Notes under the pieces: generated by a model
What the model saw: the letters and a program-made list of their open reading frames with translations, nothing else
What the model was told of the DNA's origin: nothing
Databases searched by the model: none
Made by a program: the position numbers and the translations under genes
Shown here: positions 22,021-34,190 of the stretch, in pieces
Numbering within the stretch: position 1 is the stretch's first letter
Layout of the letters: each line of letters starts with the position of its first letter
Assembly: GCF_009905375.1 (NCBI RefSeq)
Contig: NC_133648.1
Location: 307,970,565-308,034,564, forward strand
Source: Apium graveolens
Lineage: Eukaryota; Streptophyta; Magnoliopsida; Apiales; Apiaceae
Length of the DNA: 64,000 nt
Direction of reading: 5' to 3'

Positions 22021-25000
22021 TGTGGCGCCCTCCAAACCCGGGTCAGAAGTTTGGGGTCCACACACACACCTTCTTTATAACCAGCTTATAACAATAATAA
22101 AGATAATAATAATAATATATGCAGTGACCCTACTTACCAACCACCACGGACCGCAACAGGTTAAAGTATGCACACAAGCCAAACACACTAATATATTACA
22201 AACCGTTCAAATCTCAATCATTCAAACTCAAACTGAGTATTAAACTTTATTACAACTTTTTCAAACTTAAATTATCCCAAAAGAAGCCTACTAGCTCAGC
22301 TTTCTCAACCTGAACCCCTAGCTCTCGCGCTGGACTGGGGATCCTTGCTACCAACTGGTTCCTTTTTTAACTGGAAAGAATATAAACAACATCGCACAAA
22401 TGAGCTAACTAGCTCAGCAAGTCACAATGACAAAACTGAGAATAATGATCATCCGGTGAATATGATTATGATATTAAGTGAACAATGGATTATGATTTAG
22501 AATTGGATATTATACTTTTAATTTAAAAACCAAGGTTAGGCTGCTGATCAGTCACGCACTAACCCCGAGCAAGGCACATAGCATTGCTCTAACTACTGGA
22601 TCCAAGGCACACATTGGCCTAACTTGACCATTATATGGTCTGACCACGAATCTGGTCCACAATTTTATAAAAACCAATCCAATTCTAACATATAACAGAA
22701 TATACAATAATAAACAATAACTGAAATCATTAACAACAATAAATGTTTAATAATGAAAGGGTTTCAATCCTTGTAAGGATCAATAAGGCAATTTAAAAGC
22801 TTGGAAGCTGGGTAATGAAAGAATTGGATAACAAAGGAATCAACATTTCAGGGTTTCAAAGATTTGGGCTTTCAAAGCATAGGATACAATGATTGAATGT
22901 ACAAGTAATTCAGTTCAGTGTTTGGGATTTTGTTTGCATGTATTTATGGAGTAGTATCGTATACTTGAGATTTGTGTTTAGGTATACAACAATCAATGGT
23001 CTAGAAAGAATAAGGTTCATGGCTCAAGCACAATAACTGGAATCAGGGTTTAGGTTTCAGTGCTTCAAAGCACTTGCAATATCAATCTGACTATCAAATA
23101 CTATAATATCTCGAGAAAGTTCAGAACACTTGCTTGATATTAGCTTACTATACTGCACTCGTTTCCAATCACAAGCGTCTTACTCCTCAACTATCTGTTT
23201 CCCTTTCCTACGTCTTGCCTCTTCTGCTCACATATCATAAGCATCTATCAATAATTTACTCATGGAATTCTATTCAACACATACTTCTATCTGCCCTTCG
23301 TTTTACCCAAATCCGATTAACAGATTGAAAGTTATGCAATAATCAAGTAAACACCGAATATATAGACCGATAGTCAATTAACAAGTCACATATAGCACAT
23401 AATACATCACGTAATCAATGATATATTATTTATAAAGAAGTCTCGGGTCATAAATAGGCTTTCTGGTATTTAAAATGATTTTTAAAACATTTTTCGGAAT
23501 TAAAAAGGGTCGTTGGATCAATTTTGGGTTAATAAACAGGGTTCGGTTGCCAAATTCTAGCTCCGAAATAATTTTAGAATAATTATCGAGCCTTGGAAAT
23601 AATTTAGAATAATATTTTAAAGCTCGAAACTATTTTTCAGAATTTTTAAATCATTTTTAAATAATTAAATCTAATTAAATAATTAATTAAAATCAATTAA
23701 TAATTAATTAAATCAATTAATCAATTAATTTTCGAAATAATTGACCAATTAATCAATGAGAAATTAACTGGAATTAATTAACTAATTAATTTAGATTTAT
23801 TTCTAAATTAAAAATAATTTTCAGAATTAAAATAATAATTTTTAGAATTTTCAGAAATTAAAAATGAATTTTTATAATAAAAATAAATAGGAAATATGAT
23901 TTTTAAACATTTTTAAAACATAAATCCAATTTTTGCAAAGTCTGGAAACTACAGGGACCAAACTGCATCGTTTTCAAAACTGCAGGGACCAAACTGCAAT
24001 TTTGCAGTCTAGTCGCCGGAAAAAGTCGGGGATGGCCGGAGAACACGTTCCCGGCGTCCTCACCCCACCAACACCTCCAGATCACATCTACAGGTTACCA
24101 GGAACACAACCATGCAATCAAAACAACCTAACAATCCCTGAGTTGGCCGGAATTTGGCCGTAAAATTTTCCAGTTTCCGGCGAACATCGGAAAACTTCAA
24201 AACACAACTCCCTTCTCTACAGACCTCGTTGGTTCATGAAACTTATACGACTAGATTGCAAATTTCACAAAGAACACAACCCACTATAACACAACATCAA
24301 TCTATCACAGAATAAGAAACCCCCAAATTTCAATTAAGAACATTCATACGGGTTATAAACCCTAATTTTAAAATTCGAAAATCAAACTCAAATTTGAGCA
24401 TGTTATTGAACTCCAAATCAGACGTATGACATATGAAAATCATCAGGAAAACAAGCTCTACAACATGCAATCATCAAATCATACAAACAATCATCCGAAC
24501 AAAAATTCATATTTTTAATAAAATAAATTCGAAAATAAATAAATTTTTAGAAAAATAACCTTGATTTCTGCAGGTGTATGGATTACAGAATCTGGTAGAG
24601 CTCTTCAAGACCTTCAGATTGGTTACTCGAGCTTTCCAAACCGAATTCAATAACACCTCCAAATGCTTGTTTGATTCTTAGAACAGTTTTAGGAAATTAG
24701 GGTTTTTCTCTGAAAATTATATAATTATCTGTCTGCAAATGATTTTGATACGAAATAAAATACGGTAAAAGGCTATTTATAATTACGGAAAATTAGTATC
24801 CCGTTGGATCATTCCGGATATAAAACGGTACGTTTATTTGTAAAAACTGATCCAAACGGTATCGGTTTTCGGGATAATTATCCAAATCAGTACAATTTGT
24901 ACTGCGGTCTTTGGTCTCAGCGCCTGGTTACACGTATTACGAAGTGATAATTGTGATAGTTTAATAAAAAGCTCCCGTTTATCGAAAATACGGGTTTTAT

Positions 25001-25462
25001 TGATTTACCAAAACGAATATTGTATCGAAAATGTTGCGCCGGGACCCGCGCAGGACAAACCGTACGCCGGATCGAAAAAGTCGAAACATGGAATATGCTC
25101 GGAATATTACAATTAGGTTAGGAAGGAGTTCTCGAAAGAGTTTCGGGTTCCAAAAACGTAACAACGGTTGACGTCCGTTGGTTCCCGTTTTTATAAAATA
25201 GATTTTAATTACCCGGAAAAAGATTTTAGAAATTTCAGATGATTCTTATAAATCCATAAACCAACATAAAAATAATTAGGAAGATATGACAATTATCTAT
25301 ATTTTATTTTGGACATATAAAAATTAAAATACTCAATTAATATTATTTTTGAATATTCAAGTACAGATAACACTCAACAATTAGCTCACAGAATAGATAC
25401 TGAACACACATAATAATTATATAATAGCAAAAATAATTACACGATATATCCTGAATATTACA
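22021..25462 (-). mobile_element. 3' LTR of Tekay-1 (3442 bp)
   Basis: Starts TGTGGCGCCCTCCAAACCCG and ends CTGAATATTACA on the plus strand. It holds the family layout: hairpin 22401-22416, AT-rich core 23640-23900, and CCGG-rich segment 24000-24190. It is the complete copy; the 5' LTR lacks 558 bases. Open frames inside are incidental. Confidence 0.93.
22401..22416 (-). repeat. LTR hairpin, Tekay-1 3' LTR
   Basis: TGAGCTA, AC, TAGCTCA: perfect 7 bp stem with a two-base loop, flanked by the conserved CTTGC on the sense strand. Absent from the 5' LTR because of the deletion there. Confidence 0.7.
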
Positions 25463-25475
25463 TCCTTCCCCCCTT
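25463..25475 (-). other. Polypurine tract of Tekay-1
   Basis: Minus strand AAGGGGGGAAGGA against the 3' LTR. It is preceded on the sense strand by GGACAGAATCCTTTT, a box shared with Tekay-2, and in part (GGAATCCTTTTAAGG) with Tekay-N. Confidence 0.85.
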
Positions 25476-25499
25476 AAAAGGATTCTGTCCTCAGAATCT

Positions 25500-27728
25500 C
25501 TAAGAAAACAAATGAGGGTACTTTTCTCTCATATCACTTTCTAACTCCCAGGTTGACTCTTCAACCTTTGGGTTTCTCCACAATACTCTTACTAACTTTA
25601 CCACTTTATTTCTCAATATTTTCTCTCTTTCCTCTAGAATCTCTATCGGACTCTCTACATATGATAAATCTGCTTGAAGTTCTATTGGCTCATATTCTAT
25701 TACATGCCTGGAGTCTGGATTATATTTCTTAAGCATTGATATGTGAAAAACATTGTGAATGTGCTCCATGTGCGGAGGTAACGCCAACTCGTAAGCTACC
25801 TTGCCAATACGCTTTAGGATTTCAAAAGGTCCGACATATCTTGTGTTTAGCTTCCCTTTCTTCCCAAACCTCGTTAGTCCTTTCCACGGTGATACTTTCA
25901 ATAATACCAAGCTTCCTTCTTCAAATTCCATGTCTTTTCTTGACTGGTCTGCATATTTCCTCTGACGATCTTGTGCGGCTATTAATCTTTTCTGGATAAG
26001 TTCAACAACTTCCTTTGTCTGCTGTACCAGTTCAGGTCCAAGTATCTTGCGTTCTCCTACTTCGTCCCAATATACTGGAAATCTACATTTGCGTCCATAA
26101 AGGGCTTCATAAGGTGGCATCCCAATGCTGGCGTGATAACTGTTAATATAGGCAAACTCTACCAGGGGTATATGCTCGTCCCAACTTCCTTTGAAATCAA
26201 TAGCATAAACACGTAGCATGTCCTCGATTGTCTGGATCGTTCTTTCATTTTGGCCATCCGTTTGGGGGTGATAGGCCGTACTCATATTCAATCTTGTTCC
26301 CAAACATTCTTGAAAACTCTTCCAAAATCTTGAATTAAATCTTGGATCTCGATCAGATACAATAGACACTGGAACTCCATGACGAACTACGATCTCTTTC
26401 AAGTACATATGAACTAACTTGTCGAGCGAAAATCTTTCATTTATAGGTAGAAAATGAGCTGACTTGGTAAGTCTATCTACTATAACCCAAATGGCATTAT
26501 GATTAGCCCTTGTCCTTGGTAATCCAACTATGAAATCCATGGTAATATGTTCCCACTTCCACTCTGGAATCTCCAATGGTTGTAGCAATCCGCTTGGTCT
26601 CTGATGCTCTACTTTAACTCTCTGACATGTATAGCATTTACTAACCCATTCCGCAATTTCCCTCTTCATATCTGGCCACCAATAATTCTTCTTTAAATCT
26701 TTGTACATTTTGGTACTCCCTGGATGGATGGAATATCTTGAACTATGTGCCTCTTGTAAAATTTCATTTTTCAGCTCCGTCACTGGTGGAATCCAAATTC
26801 TTGAAGAAAACCTAAGAATACCTTGATCATCTTGTTGCGTGCATAATTCCTCACCTACCAAACTATTTATATCTTGATCCATTACCTCTTTCTGGCATTT
26901 CTTTATTTTCTCCAATAACTCCGGTTGGGAAATCATACCATACACTTTTGCTTCCTCAGGCTTGCAAATTCTAATCTCCAATTCCAATTTTTGAAATTCT
27001 TTATATATCTCTTCAGGTACGGATAACACATTTAACCTTTCCTTCCGACTTAACGCATCTGCTACAACGTTCGCCTTACCGGGATGATAATTAATCGAGC
27101 AATCATAATCCTTGATCAATTCTAACCATCTCCTTTGTCTCATATTAAGTTCCTTCTGGGTAAATATATATTTCAAACTTTTGTGATCCGTGAAAATCTC
27201 ACACTTTTCTCCATACAAATAATGTCTCCAAGTCTTCAAAGCGAAAACTATAGCTGCTAACTCTAAATCATGAGTAGGGTACTTCTGTTCGTGTGGTTTC
27301 AATTGCCTTGACGCATACGCAATCACCTTGTCGTGCTGCATAAGAACACATCCTAATCCTTTGTAAGAAGCATCGCTATAAATTACGAAATTCCCTTGAT
27401 CATCTGGAAGTGACAAAATAGGTGCTGTGATTAATCTCCGCTTTAACTCCTGAAAACTTTCTTCGCACTTGTCATTCCATATAAACTTTTCATTCTTTCG
27501 TGTAAGCTTTGTCAATGGTGTTGCAATTCTTGAGAAATTCTGAACGAATCGTCGATAATATCCTGCCAATCCCAAGAAACTTCTTACCTCAGTGGGTGTT
27601 CTCGGTCTTTCCCAATTCGTAATTGCCTCGATCTTTGTCGGGTCCACTTTGATCCCTTCATTACTGACTATGTGTCCTAAGAACTGAACTTCCTGTAGCC
27701 AAAACTCACACTTCGACAATTTAGCATA
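25500..27728 (-). pseudogene. RT end, RNase H, integrase and chromodomain of Tekay-1 (739-codon open frame)
   Basis: The C-terminal part of pol, open for 739 codons after a stop in RT. From the frame start: end of RT with [13 protein letters not shown] and LAGYYRRF (1-60); RNase H with Asp116 (YSDAS), Glu153, Asp178 (TDH) and Asp221 (ADALSR); integrase zinc finger (325-365, with HPGSTKMY and CYTC); catalytic core with Asp395 (MDF), Asp456 (SDRDPRF) and Glu492 (NERT), spacing D-35-E; the C-terminal fold with ALYGRK (541) and PWKGL; and a chromodomain-like tail 685-738. All catalytic residues are present. The stop TAA at 27729-27731 replaces a Leu codon of the related Tekay-2, a single-base change. 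Confidence 0.92.
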
Positions 27729-29168
27729 TTACTTCTTTTTCCTTAAAATCTCTAAAGTTGTCCTTAAATGTTCTGCATGATCCTCCTCTGTCTTTGAATA
27801 GATTAAAATATCGTCTATAAATACTATAACGAACTTGTCCAAATATTCCTTGAAAATTCTGTTCATCAGGTCCATAAACGCTGCTGGGGCGTTGGTCAAT
27901 CCAAAAGACATTACTAGAAATTCATAATGTCCATACCTTGTTCTGAAAACTGTCTTTGGTATATCTTCTGGTTTGATCTTCAGTTGATGATATCCCGATC
28001 TTAAATCGATTTTGGAGAAATACTTGGCTCCCTTCAATTGGTCAAACAAGTCGTCAATTATGGGCAACGGATACTTGTTCTTGATCGTCAACTTGTTGAG
28101 CTCCCTATAGTCGATGCACAGTCTCATGCTTCCATCCTTCTTCTTGACAAATAATACCGGTGCTCCCCACGGGGATACACTGGGTCTGATTACTCCTTTC
28201 TCTAACAACTCTTGTAACTGCTTCGTTAGCTCTTTCATCTCAACAGGCGCCATTTTGTACGGGGCCTTGGATACTGGTTCGGTTCCAGGTGCTAAGTCGA
28301 TTGCAAATTCAATTTCTCTATTTGGAGGAAGTCCTGGTAACTCGTCGGGAAATACGTCTGGAAATTCATTTACAACTGGAATATCTTCAAGTTTTGCTGG
28401 CTCCTGACTTCTGTCGATCACATATGCTACGAAATGCTCACATCCTTGTCGTAGTAACTTTTTGGCTTGAATCATCGTTAAGAACTTCTTTACCTGCTTC
28501 TGTCCCTTGAACGTTACTATTCTTTCGTCTGGCGTTTTCACCATTACTTTCTTATTTTGACAATCTATCTGAGCATCATGCTTAGATAACCAATCCATCC
28601 CTAATATAACGTCAAATTCTCCTAACTTAAACGGTATCAAATCTACACAAAACTTACTACCAGAAATCTCAATCTCACAATTCCCACAAACTTGGTTAAC
28701 AGTTACACGTTCTTGATTTGCTAATTCCACAGTCATTATTTCATTTAAATACCCAACTGGACAATTTAACTTACTAACAAAATCTTGCGAAACAAACGAT
28801 CGAGTTGCTCCCGAATCTATTAACACTTTGGCACATAAAGAATTCACATTAAGCGTACCTGCCACGACATCCGCATCCTGGATCGCATCCTTCACCGACA
28901 TGTCAAAAACTCTAGCCCTCGGAGTCTCATTCACTGTTGGGGTAGATCCCATAATCCTTAATGCATTACTGACTGGGGCTGGTGTCTTGCAATCCCTGGC
29001 TATATGTCCTGGCTTTCCACATTTGAAGCATGTGAATCCAATGACTGGAACCTTCACTGCTGGGTTCCGGATAGGCTGATCCTTATTTGCTGGCTCTCTA
29101 GCTGGCTGATTTCGGCACTCCCTCAAATAGTGCCCTTTCTGGTTGCATCTAAAATATACCACATTCAA
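27729..29168 (-). pseudogene. Zinc knuckles, protease and RT N-terminus of Tekay-1 (479-codon frame)
   Basis: In the same frame as the 739-codon frame that follows and as the gag piece before it, separated only by stops. Residues 5-18 are a zinc knuckle whose first Cys has become Tyr; 47-60 are an intact CX2CX4HX4C knuckle ([14 protein letters not shown]). The protease active site is Asp118-Ser-Gly-Ala ([10 protein letters not shown]), with [12 protein letters not shown] downstream. RT starts near [13 protein letters not shown], has [14 protein letters not shown] and [14 protein letters not shown], and reaches the catalytic FIDD just before the stop. Gag, protease and RT lie in one polyprotein frame, as usual for Tekay. 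Confidence 0.92.
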
Positions 29169-29183
29169 CTTGTTACAAACTCC

Positions 29184-30132
29184 TCAATGCTTCTTTCCAC
29201 ATACTTGACAATCTGGAAAGGTTAATCTCAACTGATTCGGCTGATTCACATTAGCTGGACGATTGCCCTGGCCTCCGTCTCCTGCATTTTGTCTCCTGAA
29301 ATTAAAATTTCTCTCTGACTGGAACTTGCCCTTCTTAAAATTTGGAAACTTCCCTGTTTGTGACTGACCCTCACTTCCCTCAACTTTCCTTTTCTTGCTT
29401 TCCTTTTCTTTCTGGAACATCTCACTCTCTGTCTCTGCGATCATAGCTTTCTGTACAACCCCGGCATAGGTATCCAATTCAAAAATAGCTACCTTCCCTC
29501 TGATCCATGTCTTCAAGCCTTGCTGGAATCTCTTAGCTTTCTTTCTATCAGTATCAACATACGACGGCACATACCTTGACAATTCCTCAAACTTCCCCTC
29601 ATAATCTGTTACCGACATGTTCCCTTGCTTTAATTCTAAAAACTTCAGCTCCATTTAATCCTGAACAAACTGAGGAAAATACTTTTCTAAAAACAATTCC
29701 TTAAACCTTTCCCAAGTAATAACATTTGTGCTTTCCAATGTCTTCACCATCTCCTACCAATAGGTGGCCTCATTCTTCAGATAGTAACTTACAAATTCAA
29801 CCTTCTGCTCCTCTTTCACTTTTACCAAGGCAAATGCCTTCTCTATTTCCTTTAACCACACATTTGCTTTAATTGGCTCTAAGGAACCCTTGAATTCTGG
29901 TGGGTTTACTGCCTGAAAAGTTTTGAAAGTTACCTGGGGATTGGTCTGTCTGTCTCTGCTGTTGTTGTGCCAGGTGAACTGTTTGTTGGGCCAAGATTTG
30001 AAGAATCTGGGCTATTGCTGGGTCCATGGGTCCTGGGTTCACATTCTGATTTGTATTATCTTGGTTGTTATTGTTGTTGTTGTTGGTTTCTTCATTCTGG
30101 GTGTTGGTGCGGGTATTTCTTCTGGGAGGCAT
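29184..30132 (-). pseudogene. gag of Tekay-1, broken
   Basis: Capsid protein. The likely ATG is 30132 (MPPRRNTRTN, then an Asn/Gln-rich stretch and LAQQQ repeats). A one-base shift near 29935 moves the frame; after it DNA reads the gag core (TFKTFQAVNPPEFKGS, then WLKEIEKAF). Two stops interrupt the core (after YYLKNEATYW near 29755, and at about 29655), then 29654-29184 reads MELKFLELKQGNMSVTDYE and FQQGLKTWIRGKV. A further in-frame TGA at 29184 lies within the first zinc knuckle (CX2CX3H then lost). No functional gag can be made from this copy without readthrough and shift. Confidence 0.87.
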
Positions 30133-30587
30133 TTTCTGTAAAGAATCAATCAATTTATTTAGCTTTTGAATCAAATCTTTGTATAAAAGAAAAGTTTTGT
30201 AAAACAGGAATATCTCTTTTTGAAAATAGTTGTAACTAAGTAAATTGCATGCTTCTTTACAGAATATAAACAGTTATGAAAAACAGGGTACATGGTATCA
30301 CAAGGTATACTGGTGCAATAAATAGGGTAAAGTAAAACAGGTGCGATAAAGTAAATGACAGTGTTGGAAAAGAAAAAGGTACTGAAATATAGATCAAAAG
30401 TTTTAGGTAGTACAAGCGTAAAGAGCTTCGAAAGTAAAAGCAAAAAGGGTACAACAACCTACTCACTAGTCAGCATCGCTAGTCTATAAATACAACTCAA
30501 AAGTCTACTGATACATACTACACACTACTGTCCATACTACATAATCATAACAACACTGCTCAGCATCTTCATCTCAGAATCTCTAAC
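30133..30587. other. Non-coding gap between pre-gag frame and gag, Tekay-1
   Basis: About 455 bases without a credible frame; two minus-strand frames here are hydrophobic and unlike any element protein. A gap of similar size exists in Tekay-2 (43583-44117). Confidence 0.6.
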
Positions 30588-31106
30588 TCAGCTCCAAGGA
30601 AACTCTGGTCCTGCCAGCCTCTCAAAGTCCTCCATCACCTCAGTAGCCCAGCTCAGCAGTGCATCAGGGCCTCTGCCAGGTAGTGTAGCTCCATGTAGCC
30701 TAGCCTCAAGAACCCTCCGTGTCACATGAATCTCCTCTCGAAGCTCCCTCATACCACGATCAACATCTGTAGTCCTGATGATATGCTGTAACTCTCTAAT
30801 CAGAGCCAACAAGGAATCACGCTCCAATAGAAGAGCCTCATACCGGTAATAAGGAACTGGGGGCAATGTAGACTGGAATGGGGCACTCGCTACTGAATGC
30901 CCAGTGGAATCTGAATCAGCTGGTGGGGGTCCTCTGACAGGTGGCCTCATGCCTGGAGGTGGAATAGCCTGCAATAGTACGGGCTGCAACACCGGTGGAG
31001 GTAGAATAGCCAATGCTGGTGGAATAACAGGACGTGGATCCGATGCTGGTGCTCCAACTGAAGGCTCTGAGTGATCAGCTGATACGGGAATAAAAGAGTC
31101 GGCCAT
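30588..31106 (-). CDS. Pre-gag reading frame of Tekay-1 (172 residues, intact)
   Basis: An open frame between the PBS and gag. The N-terminal half (1-85) is Pro/Ala/Ser-rich and partly acidic (PPPVLQPVLLQ, GPPPADSDSTG). The C-terminal half is helical and charged (YEALLLERDSLLALIREL, then MRELREEIHVTRRVLEARL, then LLSWATEVMEDFERL), likely coiled coil. Tekay-3 holds a decayed homologue (2240-2969), and Tekay-2 has a 172-residue frame of the same layout. It is intact although gag is broken. No known domain recognised; it could be an accessory protein or part of a regulatory leader. Confidence 0.65.
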   Translation of the reverse strand: MADSFIPVSADHSEPSVGAPASDPRPVIPPALAILPPPVLQPVLLQAIPPPGMRPPVRGPPPADSDSTGHSVASAPFQSTLPPVPYYRYEALLLERDSLLALIRELQHIIRTTDVDRGMRELREEIHVTRRVLEARLHGATLPGRGPDALLSWATEVMEDFERLAGPEFPWS

Positions 31107-31287
31107 CTCTGCTATCTGAAATCATATCGTAATATAAGAATCTCGTACCACGACGCAAACTATACTAATACCGGTTATACCATAACACTCAACCTCTCGA
31201 CGTTCTATCATCCTATACCTTACTTCTAATCCTATCCCTCTACCCATTCCCGTCAACCTAGGCTTGTGTCAGTGACTTATAACCTGT

Positions 31288-31300
31288 AGCTCTGATACCA
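31288..31300 (-). other. Primer binding site of Tekay-1
   Basis: Minus strand TGGTATCAGAGCT, complementary to the 3' end of plant initiator methionine tRNA, four bases from the 5' LTR. Confidence 0.9.
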
Positions 31301-31304
31301 AACC

Positions 31305-34185
31305 TGTGGCGCCCTCCAAACCCGGGTCAGAAGTTTGGGGTCCACACACACACCTTCTTTATAACCTGCTTATAACAATAATAAAGATAATAATAATATA
31401 TGCAGTGACCCTACTTACCAACCACCATGGACCGCAACAGGTTAAAGTATGCACACAAGCCAAACAAACTAATATATTACAAACCGTTCAAATCCCAATC
31501 ATTCAAACTCAAACTGAGTATTAAACTTTATTACAACTTTTTCAAACTTAAATTATCCTAAAAGAAGCCTACTAGCTCAGCTTTCTCAACCTGAACCCCT
31601 AGCTCTCGCGCTGGACTGGGGATCCTTGCTACCAACTGGAGTGTTTGGGATTTTGTTTGCATGTATTTGTGGAGTAGTATCATATACTTGAGATTTGTGT
31701 TTAGGTTTACAACAATCAATGGTCTAGAAAGAATAAGGTTCATGGCTCAAGCACAATAACTGGAATCAGGGTTTAGGTTTCAGTGCTTCAAAGCACTTGC
31801 AATATCAATCTGACTATCAAATACTACAATATCTCGAGAAAGTTCAGAACACTTGTCTGATATTAGCTTACTATACTGCACTCGTTTCCAATCACAAGCG
31901 TCTTACTCCTCAACTATATGTTTCCCTTTCCTACGTCTTGCCTCTTCTGCTCACATATCATAAGCATCTATTAATAATTTACTAATGGAATTTTTATTCA
32001 ACACATACTTCTATCTGCCCTTCGTTTTACCCAAATCCGATTAACGGATTGAAAGTTATGCAATAATCAAGTAAACACCGAATATATAGACCGATAATCA
32101 ATTAACAAGTCACATATAGCACATAATACATCACGTAATCAATGATATATTATTTATAAAGAAGTCTCGGGTCATAAATAGGCTTTCTGGTATTTAAAAT
32201 GATTTTTAAAATATTTTTAGGAATTAAAACGGGTCGTTGGATCAATTTAAGGTTAATAAACAGGGTTCGGTTGCCAAATTCTGGCTCCGAAATAATTTTA
32301 GAATAATTATAGAGCCTTGGAAATGATTTAGAATAATATTTTAAAGCTCGAAACTATTTTTCAGAATGTTTAAATCATTTTTAAATAATTAAATCTAATT
32401 AAATAATTAATTAAAATCAATTAATAATTAATTAAATCAATTAATCAATTAATTTTCGAATTAATTGACCAATTAATCAATTAAAAATTAACTGGAATTA
32501 ATTAACTAATTAATTTAGATTTATTTCTGAATTAAAAATAATTTTCAGAATTAAAATAATAATTTTTAGAATTTTCAGAAATTAAAAATGAATTTTTATA
32601 ATAAAAATAAATAGGAAATATGATTTTTAAACATTTTTAAAACAGAAATCCAATTTTTGCAAAGTCTGGAAACTACAGGGACCAAACTGCATCGTTTTCA
32701 AACTGCAGGGACCAAACTGCAATTTTGCAGTCCAGTCGCCGGAAAAAGTCGGGGATGGCCGGAGAACACGTTCTCGGCGTCCTCACCCCACCAACACCTC
32801 CAGATCACATCTACAGGTTACCAGGAACACAACCATGCAATCAAAACAACCTAACAATCCCTGAGTTGGCCGGAATTTGGCCGTGAAATTTTCCAGTTTC
32901 CGGCGAACATCGGAAAACTTCAAAACACAACTCCCTTCTCTACAGACCTCGTTGGTTCATGAAACTTATACGACTAGATTGCAAATTTCACAGAGAACAC
33001 AACCCACTATAACATAACATCAATCTATCACAGAATAAGAAACCCCCAAATTTCAATTAAGAACATTCATATGGGTTATAAACCCTAATTTTAAAATTCG
33101 AAAATCAAACTCAAATTTAAACATGTTATTGAACTCCAAATCAGACGTATGACATATGAAAATCATCAGGAAAACAAACTCTACAACATGCAATCATCAA
33201 ATCATACAAACAATCATCCGAACAAAAATTCATATTTTTAATAAAATAAATTCGAAAATATATAAATTTTTAGAAAAATAACATTGATTTCTGCAGGTGT
33301 ATGGATTACAGAATCTGGTAGAGCTCTTCAAGACCTTCAGATTGGTTACTCGAGCTTTCCAAACCGAATTCAATAACACCTCCAAATGCTTGTTTGATTC
33401 TTAGAACAGTTTTAGGAAATTAGGGTTTTTCTCTGAAAATTATATAATTATCTGTCTGCAAATGATTTTGATACGAAATAAAATACGGTAAAAGGCTATT
33501 TATAATTACGGAAAATTAGTATCCCGTTGGATCATTCCGGATATAAAACGGTACGTTTATTTGTAAAAACTGATCCAAACTGTATCGGTTTTCGGGATAA
33601 TTATCCAAATCAGTACAATTTGTACTGCGGTCGTTGGTCTCAGCGCCTGGTTACACGTATTACGAAGTGATAATTGTGATAGTTTAATAAAAAGCTCTCG
33701 TTTATCGAAAATACGGGTTTTATTGATTTACCGAAACGAATATTGTATCGAAAATGTTGCGCCGGGACCCGCGCAGGACAAACCGTACGCCGGATCGAAA
33801 AAGTCGAAACATGGAATATACTCTGAATATTACAATTAGGTTAGGAAGGAGTTCTCGAAAGAGTTTCGGGTTCCAAAAACGTAACAACGGTTGACGTCGG
33901 TTGGTTCCCGTTTTTATAAAATAGATTTTAATTACCCGGAAAAAGATTTTAGAAATTTCAGATGATTCTTATAAATCCATAAACCAACATAAAAATAATT
34001 AGGAAGATATGACAATTATCTATATTTTATTTTGGACATATAAAAATTAAAATACTCAATTAATATTATTTTTGAATATTCAAGTACAGATAACACTCAA
34101 CAATTAGCTCACAGAATAGATACTGAACACACATAATAATTATATAATAGCAAAAATAATTACACGATATATCCCGGATATTACA
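31305..34185 (-). mobile_element. 5' LTR of Tekay-1 (2881 bp, with internal deletion)
   Basis: Same termini as the 3' LTR (TGTGGCGCC..GGATATTACA). At 31639/31640 a 558-base segment present in the 3' LTR (22359-22916) is missing. The loss removes the LTR hairpin and surrounding leader. Elsewhere the two LTRs differ by scattered substitutions and short indels. The deletion must postdate insertion, or the copy in the RNA came from elsewhere, because both LTRs are normally copied from one template. Confidence 0.93.
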
Positions 34186-34190
34186 ACCTA
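34186..34190. repeat. Right target-site duplication of Tekay-1 (ACCTA)
   Basis: Second copy of the 5 bp duplication; the Tat-2 sequence resumes as CACATTTACAACGATTTGCC, matching Tat-1 after 10787. Confidence 0.92.

Larger units (their letters stand above)
22021..34185 (-). mobile_element. Tekay-1: full-length Tekay-lineage chromovirus inserted in Tat-2
   Basis: A 12.2 kb Ty3/gypsy element on the minus strand with both LTRs, PBS, pre-gag frame, gag, protease, RT, RNase H, integrase with chromodomain-like tail, PPT and a 5 bp target duplication. Domain order and the integrase C-terminus ([15 protein letters not shown], then [17 protein letters not shown]) fit the Tekay (Del) clade. Coding lesions are few: one frameshift and three stops in gag, and one stop in RT. 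It inserted in the 3' untranslated part of Tat-2 near its hairpin. Moderate LTR divergence suggests it is younger than Tat-2 but older than Tekay-N. Confidence 0.92.
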
